Counted from the first letter of the stretch, positions 32,613-44,578 are shown. The stretch is 64,000 nt of DNA from JASLEW01 sp035544875 (GCA_035544875.1 DASZZP010000100.1:49515-113514); one strand, 5' to 3'. Notes: generated by a model not told the origin, from the sequence alone. Translations and numbers: made by a program.

Positions 32613-32732
32613 GAGCGTCGGAGGCCACCTCGCGACCTGGGTCCGCGCGCCATTACCTCCAACCCCCAGAGCGTCTTTTCTCACCACCCCGCCAGCGCGC
32701 GGACCCAGGTCGCGAGGTGACCTCCGACGCTC
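32613..32732 (+). repeat. Long-hairpin element, copy 3
   Basis: Arms 32613-32650 and 32695-32732 pair over 38 nt with only a two-base internal mismatch. The 44-nt loop is closely similar to that of the element at 22229-22347 and ends ACCACCCCGCCA. It sits between the convergent YceI and mqnA genes. In principle it could terminate both, but it has no T-run. Confidence 0.88.
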
Positions 32733-32806
32733 CCCCTCCGAAGCTCCGCTCCCTAACCTCTACTCTCCGTCGAGATTCCAAGGCTCGGGACGGAGGGTGC
32801 CCGCCC

Positions 32807-33601
32807 TCACTCCCAGAATTCGAGCGGCTTGGGCTCCAGGATCAGGCCATGCGCAAAGGCGCGGCGGTAGAACTCCTCGAGCCCTGCGATCTCGTCGCGG
32901 CGCAGGAAGAAATGCAGGCTTTCGGTCAGATAGGCCCGCACCTCCGAGCTCTCCAGGCCGAGCTCGGCGGCCGACTCGCGGACCAGCGTATCGAGCGATG
33001 ACAGTCCATAGCGCAGACTGCTCTTGAAATAGAAAGGCAGATCAGGCAGCTCTACTCCCGGGCGCACCGCCCACACCGCGAAGGTGAAGGGCAGCCCGGT
33101 CATGGCGTTCCACTCGGCGGCCAGATCGAGCGTCAGGTAGCGGCTGCGGTCGACCCGCAAGGCCGCATCGCCGATCAGCAGCGCGGCGTCGGCCTCCGCC
33201 AGCATCCGTTCGGCGTCGGGGCGCTCGCTGACGTAGTCGGGCTCGAGTTGGTACTTCTCGCGCAACAGCACCCGCAGCAGCGCGGCCGAGGTCCGGCTGT
33301 TCTGATCGAGGGCGACGCGGCGGATTTCCGCGATCGGACAGCGCGCCACCAGCAGCACGCTCTTGGCCTCGCGGCTCGCCGCCACGCACAGGTCGGGAAG
33401 CACTTTGAGGTGCGGGATGCGCTGCACCTCGATCGAAGGGATCAAGCCGATATCGAGATTTCCCTGGGCGAGCAGGCGGGCGACGAGCGCTGGGGAGTGA
33501 AAGCTCGGCGCGAACAGATCCGCATGGTGCCCCTTGAGGAACCCCCAGGCCAGCGGTTTGCTGTTCAAGTAGTTGACGACGCCGACGCGCAGCTTGGCCA
33601 A
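32807..33601 (-). CDS. mqnA: Chorismate dehydratase
   Basis: A 264-residue periplasmic-binding-protein-fold enzyme that dehydrates chorismate to 3-[(1-carboxyvinyl)oxy]benzoate, the first step of the futalosine menaquinone pathway. Family blocks: LRVGVVNYLNSKPLAWGF at the N-terminus, GNLDIGLIPSIEVQRI, and the SRTSAALLRVLLREKY segment. It starts 9 bp after rho and so is read with engB and rho. With mqnC it shows that this organism makes menaquinone by the futalosine route. Confidence 0.94.
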   Translation of the reverse strand: MAKLRVGVVNYLNSKPLAWGFLKGHHADLFAPSFHSPALVARLLAQGNLDIGLIPSIEVQRIPHLKVLPDLCVAASREAKSVLLVARCPIAEIRRVALDQNSRTSAALLRVLLREKYQLEPDYVSERPDAERMLAEADAALLIGDAALRVDRSRYLTLDLAAEWNAMTGLPFTFAVWAVRPGVELPDLPFYFKSSLRYGLSSLDTLVRESAAELGLESSEVRAYLTESLHFFLRRDEIAGLEEFYRRAFAHGLILEPKPLEFWE

Positions 33602-33610
33602 GACTGTCCC

Positions 33611-34906
<1,296 letters not shown>

Positions 34907-34932
34907 GTTGTTCCTCGTTGGTGTGTTCATCC

Positions 34933-35523
34933 TCAACTCTTGTGGAGGTGGAGGTCGACGACGCTCCACAGCTCCTTGATCCCTTCTCCCGAGTGCGCCG
35001 AGACCGGGATCAGCGGGATCGCCGGGCCGAGCCCCAGGGTGGCGCCGATGCCGCGCATCGCGGCCGTCCGTCTGCCTCGCGGGACCTGGTCGATCTTGGT
35101 CGCCACCACGACGATCCGTGCGCCGAGGCTCGCGAGATAGCCGAAGGCCTGCTCGTCGAGCGCGGTTGCGCCCACCTTGCCGTCGACCAGCATCACCACC
35201 TGTGCCCGCCCGACCGCCTCGCGGATGTAGCCGTCGACCACCTCCGCCCACTCCCGCCGCTGCTCGCGTCCGGCCCTCGCGTAGCCATATCCGGGCAGAT
35301 CCACGAAGTAGAAGCGGCGGTTGACCAGGAAGTAGTTGACGCTCCGTGTACGTCCGGGCGTGGAACCGATCCGGGCCAGGCCCTTCCGCCCCAGCATCCG
35401 GTTCATCAGGCTGGACTTACCGACGTTGGAGCGCCCGGCGAAAGCGACTTCTGAGCGCCCGTCGCGCAGGAACTCCCCGCTCTGGTGAGCGGACCGGATG
35501 AACTCCGCGGTCTCGACCTTCAA
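34933..35523 (-). CDS. engB: Ribosome-biogenesis GTPase EngB (YihA/YsxC)
   Basis: A 196-residue EngB-family GTPase for assembly of the large ribosomal subunit. G1 GRSNVGKSSL, G3 DLPGYGYA and G4 TKIDQVPR motifs are in the family's order, after an N-terminal AEFIRSAHQ segment. I choose the TTG at 35523, with GGAGAG just upstream, which gives a normal-length protein; the frame is open for 66 more codons, but these run through a palindromic repeat (35587-35642) and are not EngB-like. rho follows after 26 bp. Confidence 0.9.
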   Translation of the reverse strand: MKVETAEFIRSAHQSGEFLRDGRSEVAFAGRSNVGKSSLMNRMLGRKGLARIGSTPGRTRSVNYFLVNRRFYFVDLPGYGYARAGREQRREWAEVVDGYIREAVGRAQVVMLVDGKVGATALDEQAFGYLASLGARIVVVATKIDQVPRGRRTAAMRGIGATLGLGPAIPLIPVSAHSGEGIKELWSVVDLHLHKS

Positions 35524-35586
35524 GCTCTCCGCCCGGCGTACATCCCCGCCGGCGCATAGGCGGGTCGACGGCCGCGTTCCAATTTC

Positions 35587-35642
35587 GGCGCGCGGGTCCC
35601 GACCTCCGGGAAGTGCCGCCCGTCCATCACCGGACGGGCGGC
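35587..35642. repeat. Dispersed palindromic repeat, copy B
   Basis: A perfect 11-bp stem, GCCGCCCGTCC (35615-35625) and GGACGGGCGGC (35632-35642), around ATCACC, preceded by GGCGCGCGGGTCC and GACCTCCGGGAAGT. It is nearly identical to copies A (13096) and C (46611). It sits between lon and engB. Confidence 0.85.
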
Positions 35643-35725
35643 CGGCCCGCGCTTCTAACTTTTCAATCTGATTGAGCCGCGGCAGCGGCACCCGTAGAGC
35701 GCCAAGCCGGCCGCGGCCCACGAGG

Positions 35726-38143
<2,418 letters not shown>

Positions 38144-38222
38144 ATTCGAATGCTCGTATGTTTAGTGAAGATGAGAGTGATGATGGGCTAGAGCGAGGGA
38201 ACCCGCACCGCTTCGCACCCCG

Positions 38223-39461
38223 CTAGCCGGCCTTCTTGTAGAGCATGATCGGCTGCATCCTGCTCGCCACGACCTCCTCGTTGATCAAGCACTGCTTGAT
38301 GTCGCGCTGCGACGGGATGTTATACATCAGATCGAGCATCAGCTCCTCCAAGATGATGCGCAGGCCGCGCGCGCCGACGTTGCGCTTGAGCGCATCCTTG
38401 GAGATCGCGACCAGGGACTCGTCGGTGAACTTGAGCTCGACGCCCTCGAACTCGAGGATGGTCTGATACTGCCGGATGAGGCTGTTCTTGGGCTCGTGCA
38501 GGATACGCACCAGGGCCGCCTCGTCGAGCTCCTCCAGGGTGGCGACCACCGGCAGGCGGCCGACGAACTCCGGGATCAGACCATACTTGATCAGGTCCTC
38601 GGGCAGGACGTGCTCGAGCAGCTGGGTGCTCTTCTTCTCGCGCTTGCTCTTGATGTCGGCGCCGAAGCCCAGCGATTTCTGGTTCAGGCGCCGCTCGATG
38701 ACCTCCTCGAGGCCGACGAAGGCGCCGCCGCAGATGAACAGGATGTTGGTGGTGTCGATCTGCAGGAACTCCTGGTGCGGGTGCTTGCGCCCGCCCTGGG
38801 GCGGCACGTTGCACTGGGTGCCCTCGAGGATCTTGAGCAGGGCCTGCTGCACTCCCTCGCCCGAGACGTCGCGGGTGATCGACGGGTTGTCGCTCTTGCG
38901 GCATATCTTGTCGACCTCGTCGATATAGACGATCCCGCGCTGGGTCTTCTCCTTGTCGTTGCCGGAGGCCTGGTAGAGCTTGAGGATGATGTTCTCGACG
39001 TCCTCGCCCACGTAGCCGGCTTCGGTCAGGGTGGTGGCGTCGGCGATGGTGAAGGGCACCGAAAGCAGACGGGCCAGGGTCTGCGCCAGCAGGGTCTTAC
39101 CGGTCCCGGTGGGGCCGATGAGCAGGATGTTGGACTTCTGGAGCTCGACGTCGCCGTGCGCCTTCTCGGCGAAGTCGATCCGCTTGTAGTGGTTGTAGAC
39201 CGCCACTGCCAGCTTCTTCTTGGCCTGCTCCTGGCCGATCACGTACTCGTCGAGGAGAGCCTTGATCTCCTTGGGCTTGGGCAGCGTCGTGTCCTGCTGC
39301 TGCTCGAGCATCCGGTCTTCGGCGATGATGTCGAGGCAGATGTCGACGCACTCGTCGCAGATGAACACCGTGGGGCCCGCGATGAGCTTCTTGACCTCCC
39401 GCTGGCTCTTGTTGCAGAAGGAGCACCTCAGAACCTCATCGCCGCTGTCTTTCTTCGGCAT
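38223..39461 (-). CDS. clpX: ClpX ATPase subunit of ClpXP
   Basis: A 412-residue AAA+ unfoldase. The N-terminal zinc domain (CSFCNKSQ and CDECVDIC, residues 13-40), Walker A GPTGTGKT, Walker B IVYIDEVDKI, and the RYQTILEFEGVEL C-terminal region are typical. The IGF-loop that docks ClpP is expected near residue 260 (KSLGFGADI). It follows clpP by 199 bp and has its own promoter in that gap. Confidence 0.98.
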   Translation of the reverse strand: MPKKDSGDEVLRCSFCNKSQREVKKLIAGPTVFICDECVDICLDIIAEDRMLEQQQDTTLPKPKEIKALLDEYVIGQEQAKKKLAVAVYNHYKRIDFAEKAHGDVELQKSNILLIGPTGTGKTLLAQTLARLLSVPFTIADATTLTEAGYVGEDVENIILKLYQASGNDKEKTQRGIVYIDEVDKICRKSDNPSITRDVSGEGVQQALLKILEGTQCNVPPQGGRKHPHQEFLQIDTTNILFICGGAFVGLEEVIERRLNQKSLGFGADIKSKREKKSTQLLEHVLPEDLIKYGLIPEFVGRLPVVATLEELDEAALVRILHEPKNSLIRQYQTILEFEGVELKFTDESLVAISKDALKRNVGARGLRIILEELMLDLMYNIPSQRDIKQCLINEEVVASRMQPIMLYKKAG

Positions 39462-39504
39462 CTCTCCTCCGGGTCGGCGGACGGGTCAGACTAGGGATCA
39501 CCTG

Positions 39505-39534
39505 ATGCTAGGGGCGAATGGAAGACCCTGTCAA
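39505..39534 (-). promoter_or_regulatory. clpX promoter (sigma70-like)
   Basis: TTGACA (39529-39534) and TAGCAT (39505-39510) on the minus strand with an 18-bp spacer, 44 bp before the clpX start; a GGAGGAG ribosome-binding site is near the ATG. Perfect -35, good -10. Confidence 0.6.
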
Positions 39535-39660
39535 CTGTCCTTGCAAATCTAGAACAGGCGGCGAAGCCGGGGCTATTCCTTTGGCGCCAGCCGCGCCCGG
39601 AAGCGCGGCGGCGCCGCGGCGCCCTGACGACGCGGCCCTGCCGCGGCGCCCGCAAGACTC

Positions 39661-40356
39661 TCATCCTCTCCCACCCCCCCCTCCGCTCGGGGCACTCGCG
39701 GGATTGCCGGAGCCAGGACCGGGGCCGGGGCCGGGGAGGCCGGTCAGACCGGGGCCGCCCCCGGCGCCCTCGAGCCGGCGCCGGGCCATGACCCGGTCCG
39801 CCATGCCGTAGGTGAGCGCCTCGGTCGCCGAGAGAATCCGGTCGCGTTCGGTGTCGCGGTGGACCTCTTCCTTGGTCCTGCCGGTGTGCAGGGCGAGGAT
39901 CTCGTCCATCCGGTCGCGCATCATGAACATGTCCTTGGCGTGGATCTCGATGTCGCTCTGCTGCCCCTGGAGCCCCGACAGCCAGGGCTGGTGGATGAGG
40001 ATCCGGCTGTTGGGCAGCAGGGTGCGCTTGCCCTTGGTGCCCGCAGCCATCAGCACCGCGGCCATCGACGCCGCCTGTCCGACGCAGTAGGTAGCCACGT
40101 CCGGCCTGATGTACTGCATGGTGTCGTAGATCGCCAGCCCGGCGCTGATCGAGCCGCCGGGGGAGTTGATGTAGAGCGAGATGTCCTTCTCCGGGTTCTC
40201 GGCCTCGAGGAAGAGCATCTGAGCGATGATCAGGCTGGCGACGTCGTCGTCGACGGTCCGGCCGAGGAAGATGATGTTGTCCCGGAGCAGGCGGGAGTAG
40301 ATGTCGTAGGCGCGTTCGCCGCGGGCGGTCTGCTCGACAACCATCGGGATCAGCAT
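39661..40356 (-). CDS. clpP: ClpP protease subunit
   Basis: A 231-residue ClpP serine peptidase. The catalytic triad is visible as Ser in GQAASMAAVL, His in LIHQPW and Asp in HRDTERD. The sequence up to MADRVM is of normal length; a ~35-residue Gly/Pro-rich tail (ending SGGGGGRG) follows and is unusual. The gene starts 17 bp after the end of tig, so tig-clpP form an operon, with clpX just downstream as in many bacteria. Confidence 0.97.
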   Translation of the reverse strand: MLIPMVVEQTARGERAYDIYSRLLRDNIIFLGRTVDDDVASLIIAQMLFLEAENPEKDISLYINSPGGSISAGLAIYDTMQYIRPDVATYCVGQAASMAAVLMAAGTKGKRTLLPNSRILIHQPWLSGLQGQQSDIEIHAKDMFMMRDRMDEILALHTGRTKEEVHRDTERDRILSATEALTYGMADRVMARRRLEGAGGGPGLTGLPGPGPGPGSGNPASAPSGGGGGRG

Positions 40357-40373
40357 GCTCGGTTCTCTCTCTC

Positions 40374-41942
40374 CTAGCGTTCGGTGTTGGGACCCGCCGC
40401 GGCGGAATCCTGGGCAGGTGGAGGGGACGGCGGCGCACCGGGCGCCGCGTCCGGAAGGGGCGCCGATGAAGGCGGCGGCGGCGCCTCCTCCGGCTCCTCC
40501 CCGAGCAGGTGGCGCAGGGTCTTGTCGCGCCGCAGCTGATCGCGCAGCGGCCCGAGACGGTCCTTCTCGTCGAGCGTCCGGCGCAGCGCCGGCGTGGAGG
40601 TGTTTTGGGCGCGCGCCAGCGCCGCCAGCGCGCGCTCGAATTCCTCGTCGGAGAGCACCACCGGCTCGGCCTCGGCAATGGCGTCGAGCAGCAGCCGCGC
40701 ATGGACACGCCGTTCGGCAAGCGGCTGCATCTGCTCGCGCATCTGGCTCCAGTCGATCCCGGCCTGCTCGACCTTGACGCCGCGGCGTGCAAGGCTGTCG
40801 GCGTAGTCGGCGAGCAGGTTCTCGCGCTCGCGCTCGACCACGCCGCGCGGCAGCTCCAGCGGGTGACGTTCGCGCAGCTGGTCGAGCAGCGCCCGCTCGC
40901 GCAGCTCGCGCCGCTCCTCGATCCGCGACTCGCGCAGGCGTCGCGCCACCGCCTCGCGCAGCTCCTCGACGCTGCTGAAATGAGGATTGACGCGCGCCGC
41001 GAGCTCGTCGTCCAGCGGCGGCAGCTCGCGCTCCTTGACCCCGATCACCCGCACCCGAAGGCGCTTTTCGGAGCCAGCAGAGCCAACAGCGCCAGCAGCC
41101 CCAGCGGGGCCACCCGGGCCTGCAGCGCCGCCCGCCGCGCCGTCTTCCTGGCGGCTGAAGCGCGCTTCCTGGCCGGCCGCCAGGCCGGAGACCGCCAGCG
41201 AGAGCTCTTCCCAGACCCGCTCGTCGCCGACCTCGAACTGGATCGGCTCGTTGTCAGGCGCGCGGGTCCCTGCCCGCGCTTCATCGGGCGCTCGGGTTCC
41301 GGCCCGAGCTTGGTCGGCAGCCAGATCGCCGGCCTGGTGGTCGGACGGCTGGCCGCTCGCCGCGGCCGCCGCGGCCTCGACCGCGGGTGCTTCCCGCGGG
41401 GGGGGGCCTTCCGGCGCGTCGGCCGGGGTGATCTGCGCGGTGACCAGATCGCCGCGCGCCGCCGGGCGCTCGGCCGGCACCCAGGTGCCGAAACGGGCGC
41501 GCAGCTCTTCGAGCGCCTGCTCGAGGTCGAGGGTCCCCGGGTCGGTCGAGGGGTCGGGCAGGTCGAAGTCGCGGATGTTGCGCAGCTCGATCTGCGGCCG
41601 GGTCTCGACCGTGGCGACGAAAGTCAGGGGCGCGCCGGGTTCGAGATCCTTGATCTCGTCGACCTCGGGCGGCAGCAACGGAGCGATTCCGCTCTCGGCC
41701 TGCGCCTCGCGCCAGTAGCGCGGCAGCAGCCGGTCGACGACCTCCTTCTCGATGTCCTTGGCGAAGCGCCGCCGCACCATCTCGGACGGCACCTTGCCTC
41801 GCCGGAAGCCGGGGATCCGGACGCGCCGGCCGTACTCCTTGACCACGCGCTCGGTCTCCTCCGCCACTACCGGCGCCGGCACCTCGACCGTGAGCTGCTT
41901 GCGGCAGGGGCCGACCTCCTGCATCGATACCACCACGCTCAT
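40374..41942 (-). CDS. tig: Trigger factor with low-complexity insertions
   Basis: A 522-residue ribosome-associated chaperone and prolyl isomerase. The ribosome-binding domain contains the signature PGFRRGKVP near residue 44. The PPIase domain (about 150-300) is interrupted by two Ala/Gly-rich inserts, about 165-210 and 245-275. The first ends in a tandem duplication ARAGTRAPD-EARAGTRAPD encoded by near-palindromic DNA. The SurA-like C-terminal arms follow, with a Pro/Ala-rich tail. Typical trigger factors are 430-450 residues, so the inserts account for the excess. clpP follows after 17 bp; two tRNA genes lie just upstream. Confidence 0.93.
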   Translation of the reverse strand: MSVVVSMQEVGPCRKQLTVEVPAPVVAEETERVVKEYGRRVRIPGFRRGKVPSEMVRRRFAKDIEKEVVDRLLPRYWREAQAESGIAPLLPPEVDEIKDLEPGAPLTFVATVETRPQIELRNIRDFDLPDPSTDPGTLDLEQALEELRARFGTWVPAERPAARGDLVTAQITPADAPEGPPPREAPAVEAAAAAASGQPSDHQAGDLAADQARAGTRAPDEARAGTRAPDNEPIQFEVGDERVWEELSLAVSGLAAGQEARFSRQEDGAAGGAAGPGGPAGAAGAVGSAGSEKRLRVRVIGVKERELPPLDDELAARVNPHFSSVEELREAVARRLRESRIEERRELRERALLDQLRERHPLELPRGVVERERENLLADYADSLARRGVKVEQAGIDWSQMREQMQPLAERRVHARLLLDAIAEAEPVVLSDEEFERALAALARAQNTSTPALRRTLDEKDRLGPLRDQLRRDKTLRHLLGEEPEEAPPPPSSAPLPDAAPGAPPSPPPAQDSAAAGPNTER

Positions 41943-41962
41943 GCGCCTTCTACCTCGATCGT

Positions 41963-42051
41963 TGGTGCGAAAGGGGGGACTCGAACCCCCAACCCGATCG
42001 CTCGGGACTAGATCCTAAGTCTAGCGCGTATACCAATTCCGCCACTTTCGC
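41963..42051 (-). tRNA. tRNA-Leu (anticodon TAG)
   Basis: An 89-nt tRNA with encoded CCA (41963-41965). The acceptor stem GCGAAAG/CTTTCGC pairs fully. The anticodon arm reads GCTAGA-CTTAGGA-TCTAGT (anticodon TAG), a class II variable arm (CCCGAGCGATCGGG) marks it as leucine, and the T-arm is GGGGGTTCGAGTCCCCC. Confidence 0.97.
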
Positions 42052-42101
42052 GGTGAGGCCTCCTCGACTTCTAATGGAGGATGGGTGAGGGTCCGGGGGG
42101 A

Positions 42102-42177
42102 TGGTGAGCCGCCTAGGAATCGAACCTAGAACCCGCAGATTAAGAGTCTGCTGCTCTGCCAGTTGAGCTAGCGGCCC
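42102..42177 (-). tRNA. tRNA-Lys (anticodon CTT)
   Basis: A 76-nt tRNA with encoded CCA (42102-42104). Acceptor GGGCCGC/GCGGCTC (one G-U), D-arm GCTCAACTGGCAGAGC, anticodon arm GCAGA-CTCTTAA-TCTGC (anticodon CTT) and T-arm CTAGGTTCGATTCCTAG. It lies 50 bp upstream of tRNA-Leu and is probably co-transcribed with it. Confidence 0.97.
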
Positions 42178-42365
42178 GTTAGGGTTGGCATCATACTCAA
42201 TGACGGGACCGGGTGACAACCGCGCGCCGGCTGGTGCTGGGAACCCGCGCCCCAAGCTGGCCTCTATCATAACCCGCGAGCCCCCTGGTCTGAATTCCCG
42301 GCGGGAAGGCGGGTCAGCCTCGCTCAATCCCAATTTCAACATCGATTTCGTCTTCAATTTCAGGT

Positions 42366-42596
42366 TCATCCTCCCTGCACGAAGTGGACCACCTCGAGCC
42401 GGTCGCCGGCGCGCAGCGTCGCCGCCGCGAAATCGGCGCGACTCACCAAATCGCCGTTGCGCTCGACAGCCACCGTCCGCGGATCGCGGCCGAGGGAGAG
42501 CACCAGGTCGAGCACCGACCAGCCGGCCTGGACGCCCCGCGCCTCGCCGTTCAAGGTGACGGCGACGGTGGCCTGGTCATCAGTGGGCTCGGACAT
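42366..42596 (-). CDS. thiS: Sulfur carrier protein ThiS
   Basis: A 76-residue ubiquitin-fold sulfur carrier ending in Gly-Gly (HFVQGG), the site of thiocarboxylation by ThiF for thiazole synthesis. The VAVTLNGEARGV start, SVLDLVLSLG helix and RVAVERNGDLV-like strand are typical. No thiG, thiF or thiE is nearby. MoaD is the main alternative given moaA 2.4 kb away, but length and the central ERNG block favour ThiS. Confidence 0.82.
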   Translation of the reverse strand: MSEPTDDQATVAVTLNGEARGVQAGWSVLDLVLSLGRDPRTVAVERNGDLVSRADFAAATLRAGDRLEVVHFVQGG

Positions 42597-42660
42597 GGTG
42601 GAGAGGATAGCTGTCAGCCGAGCCTGATCGCCGGCCGACCGCAGCCGGCGGCCCGGCCGT

Positions 42661-43389
42661 TCAGAGCAGATGCTTGAGCTCGGCGCGGCCGATCGAGCTC
42701 ACCGCGCTGATGATCAGGGCCGCCGTCCCGCGGTCGAGCCGCGGGATCTCGAAACGCAGCGGCAGCGCCCCCTGATCGTCGGTCCGCCCGGCGGCCAGGA
42801 CGCGCGGCTCGGAGATGGTGGAGATCATGCGCACCGAGACCTGCGCGCCGGAGACCGGCAGACCGCTCTTGCTCGACGTGGTGCGCAATGCCAGCGCCGC
42901 CCGCCGGCCCAGGCTCAGGTCGGACTCCCCTTCGAGAACCAGCACCAGCTGCTCCTGGTCCGCCTCGTTGGTCAGATACTCCAGGATGACCTGGTCGAGG
43001 GTCCGCTCCGGCACCGGCACGGCCGCCGCCGTTGCCGTTGCCGCCTCCGGCGGCGGCAACGGTGTCTCGGCCGCCGCCCGCCCGACCACCAGCGCCACCG
43101 GCGCGGTCTTCGGCTTGGCCGAGGCGAGCGCCGCCAGCTTGCCGTCGAACTTGCCATGGCGGATCGCCGCAATCATGGTCCGGTGCTGATGATCCATCAA
43201 GGCGACGATTTCCTTCTCGTCGCGGCCCGCGGCCAGCAGGTCGGCGTAGTTGGCGCGCTTGGTCGCCAGGACCTGACCGCCCACGTAGACCATGCTCTCG
43301 ATGAAAGGATTGGCGGCGCCCTTGTCCTCGGTCTGGACGTGAAAGACGACCTCCCCGTGGCGGACGTCGGTATTGTAGCCGGTGATCAT
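42661..43389 (-). CDS. Conserved protein of unknown function
   Basis: A 242-residue protein that I cannot assign. The N-terminal ~90 residues (MITGYNTDVRHGEVVFHVQTED, then FIESMVYVGGQVLATKR and LMDHQHRTMIAAIRHGKFD) look like a conserved domain; an Ala/Pro-rich linker follows and then a beta-rich C-terminal domain (about 150-242). No signal peptide or membrane helix. The frame is open upstream, but ATG 43389 is where conserved-looking sequence begins. An 8-bp inverted repeat (CCTGATTC 43439-43446 with GAATCAGG 43461-43468) encloses a TAGAAT and may be its operator/promoter. Confidence 0.65.
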   Translation of the reverse strand: MITGYNTDVRHGEVVFHVQTEDKGAANPFIESMVYVGGQVLATKRANYADLLAAGRDEKEIVALMDHQHRTMIAAIRHGKFDGKLAALASAKPKTAPVALVVGRAAAETPLPPPEAATATAAAVPVPERTLDQVILEYLTNEADQEQLVLVLEGESDLSLGRRAALALRTTSSKSGLPVSGAQVSVRMISTISEPRVLAAGRTDDQGALPLRFEIPRLDRGTAALIISAVSSIGRAELKHLL

Positions 43390-43614
43390 CAGCAGCGCGG
43401 GGAGGGCATCGGTGGGCCTCTGGGTCCCGATCGGGCGCCCTGATTCTACAGCGTAGCGTGGAATCAGGAAGCACGGCCCCGCGCGCGCCCCGCCTGAGCC
43501 CTCGATTCTCACACTCGCTCCTACGGCAGCCGTACTCGCCATGTCTACGAACGGAAGACCAAAAAGCTGGTTGCCCGGAGGAGACCTTGGCCTGCGAACG
43601 GCCCGCGGGGCTAC

Positions 43615-43711
43615 GCGGAGGGGCGGATGTGCGCCGGGATTTGCTCGACCGACCAACGCTCGATCGGCCGACTACGCATGGCGGCCCTCGTCGGGCTCCC
43701 TCGGCGGGCGG
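43615..43711 (-). repeat. Dispersed repeat with GGTCGATCGAGCGTT units, inverted short copy
   Basis: On the minus strand this stretch matches 46681-46808: a right flank CGGCGCACATCCGCCCCTCCGC, two units of a 15-bp repeat (GGTCGATCGAGCGTT type) and a left flank GAGGGAGCCCGACGAGGGCCGC. It lies in the 43390-43961 interval, which otherwise holds only the PIN-domain remnant. Confidence 0.7.
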
Positions 43712-43761
43712 GCTCGGGGCGGGCGGAAGCCGCGGTTGGACGCGCGAGGAGCTGAACCGGC

Positions 43762-43947
43762 ATGGCAGCGCTCGTTGACACAACTGTCCTGGTCTACCGC
43801 TTCGACCCACAAGAGCCAGGGCGCGACGGTCTCCAGCGCGAGGCCCGCGGCTTGCGGGAGGCGACGCGGACCGCCGCCGACGCCCAGGAGGGCGTTGGCC
43901 TCACCCAATCCGCCATCTCACCGCCAAACAGCGCCGAGCCGCGATGA
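43762..43947 (+). pseudogene. Truncated VapC-like PIN toxin remnant
   Basis: The first ~17 residues, MAALVDTTVLVYRFDPQ, are the N-terminus of a PIN-domain toxin, including the first catalytic Asp. After that the frame becomes unrelated Ala/Arg-rich sequence and stops at 61 codons, so three of the four PIN acidic residues are gone. A preceding frame ends WTREELNRHG, perhaps the end of its antitoxin. Confidence 0.5.
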
Positions 43948-43961
43948 TGAAGCGCGCCGTG

Positions 43962-44192
43962 TCAGAGGCGCGCCCACTCGTCGGCCTCGATCCTGCGGCC
44001 GAGGATTGTCTCGACTTCCCGCAGCATCACACGCAACTGTGGGACGGAGTACTCCGCGTTGGACGGCACCGCCAGGCGATGATGTTGGTAGACGGCAAAC
44101 TGGTGCCGGGTTCCCGAATACGGTCCTTCGAAGCCGAGGCGGCGCAGCTTGCGGAGAAATTCGCGGCGCTTACACGGTGTCCACGGCGGCAT
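43962..44192 (-). CDS. hicA: HicA-like mRNA interferase toxin
   Basis: A 76-residue HicA-family toxin with a dsRBD-like fold: KRREFLRKLRRLGFEGPYSGTRHQFAVY (the catalytic His follows GTR) and VPSNAEYSVPQLRVMLREVE. It cleaves mRNA when free of HicB. The gene overlaps the upstream hicB by 23 bp, so the pair is read in the order hicB-hicA. The sequence looks intact. Confidence 0.82.
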   Translation of the reverse strand: MPPWTPCKRREFLRKLRRLGFEGPYSGTRHQFAVYQHHRLAVPSNAEYSVPQLRVMLREVETILGRRIEADEWARL

Positions 44193-44442
44193 GGCTGGGC
44201 GCTTGGTTGAGGTCGATGCCGTCGAGGACAGGCAAGGGGTGGCCCAGCTTGAGGCCCAGGAGGATCCAGTCTTCGAGCGTGGAGCGCAGCTCGCGCTCGC
44301 AGGCGGCGAGCGTCGGGGCGAAAGCGACGACGCCCGGGCAGTGCGCGATGCGACCGGTAAAGGAGCCGTCTACGAGCTTGTCGTAGACGGCTTCGGCGAG
44401 AGCGTGGTCGATGTAGTCGCTGAGGATGAAAGCGGGCGCCAT
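44170..44442 (-). CDS. hicB: HicB-like antitoxin
   Basis: A 90-residue HicB-family protein: degenerate RNase H fold with GSFTGRIAHCPGVVAFAPTLAACERELRSTLEDWILLGLKLGHPLPV. It should block HicA. No DNA-binding C-terminal domain is present, so autoregulation would need another protein. ATG 44442 follows GGGAGG; a TAGAAT (44459-44464) suggests a promoter close upstream. It ends inside hicA (23-bp overlap). Confidence 0.8.
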   Translation of the reverse strand: MAPAFILSDYIDHALAEAVYDKLVDGSFTGRIAHCPGVVAFAPTLAACERELRSTLEDWILLGLKLGHPLPVLDGIDLNQAPSHAAVDTV

Positions 44443-44510
44443 GGCTGCCTCCCGGTGAATTCTACGCGTTCGGCGGCCCTCAAAGCGACGATCTCGCGCG
44501 CCACCTACCC

Positions 44511-44578
44511 ACCCGGTAAGCCCGGTAAGGGGTAGTGTCCTAAGCAGATTAGGACACTACCCGGTAAGCCCGGTAAGG
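44511..44578. repeat. Perfect 12-bp hairpin flanked by a 20-bp direct repeat
   Basis: GTAGTGTCCTAA (44532-44543) and TTAGGACACTAC (44549-44560) are perfectly complementary around a 5-nt loop. The 20-mer ACCCGGTAAGCCCGGTAAGG occurs on both sides (44511-44530 and 44559-44578). This looks like two transposon ends brought together with a duplicated target, i.e. a minimal MITE or deletion scar. Confidence 0.75.

Noticed and set aside
43672..43908. Minus-strand 78-codon frame over the VapC remnant
   Set aside because: It is antisense to the PIN-domain start and shows no domain pattern.
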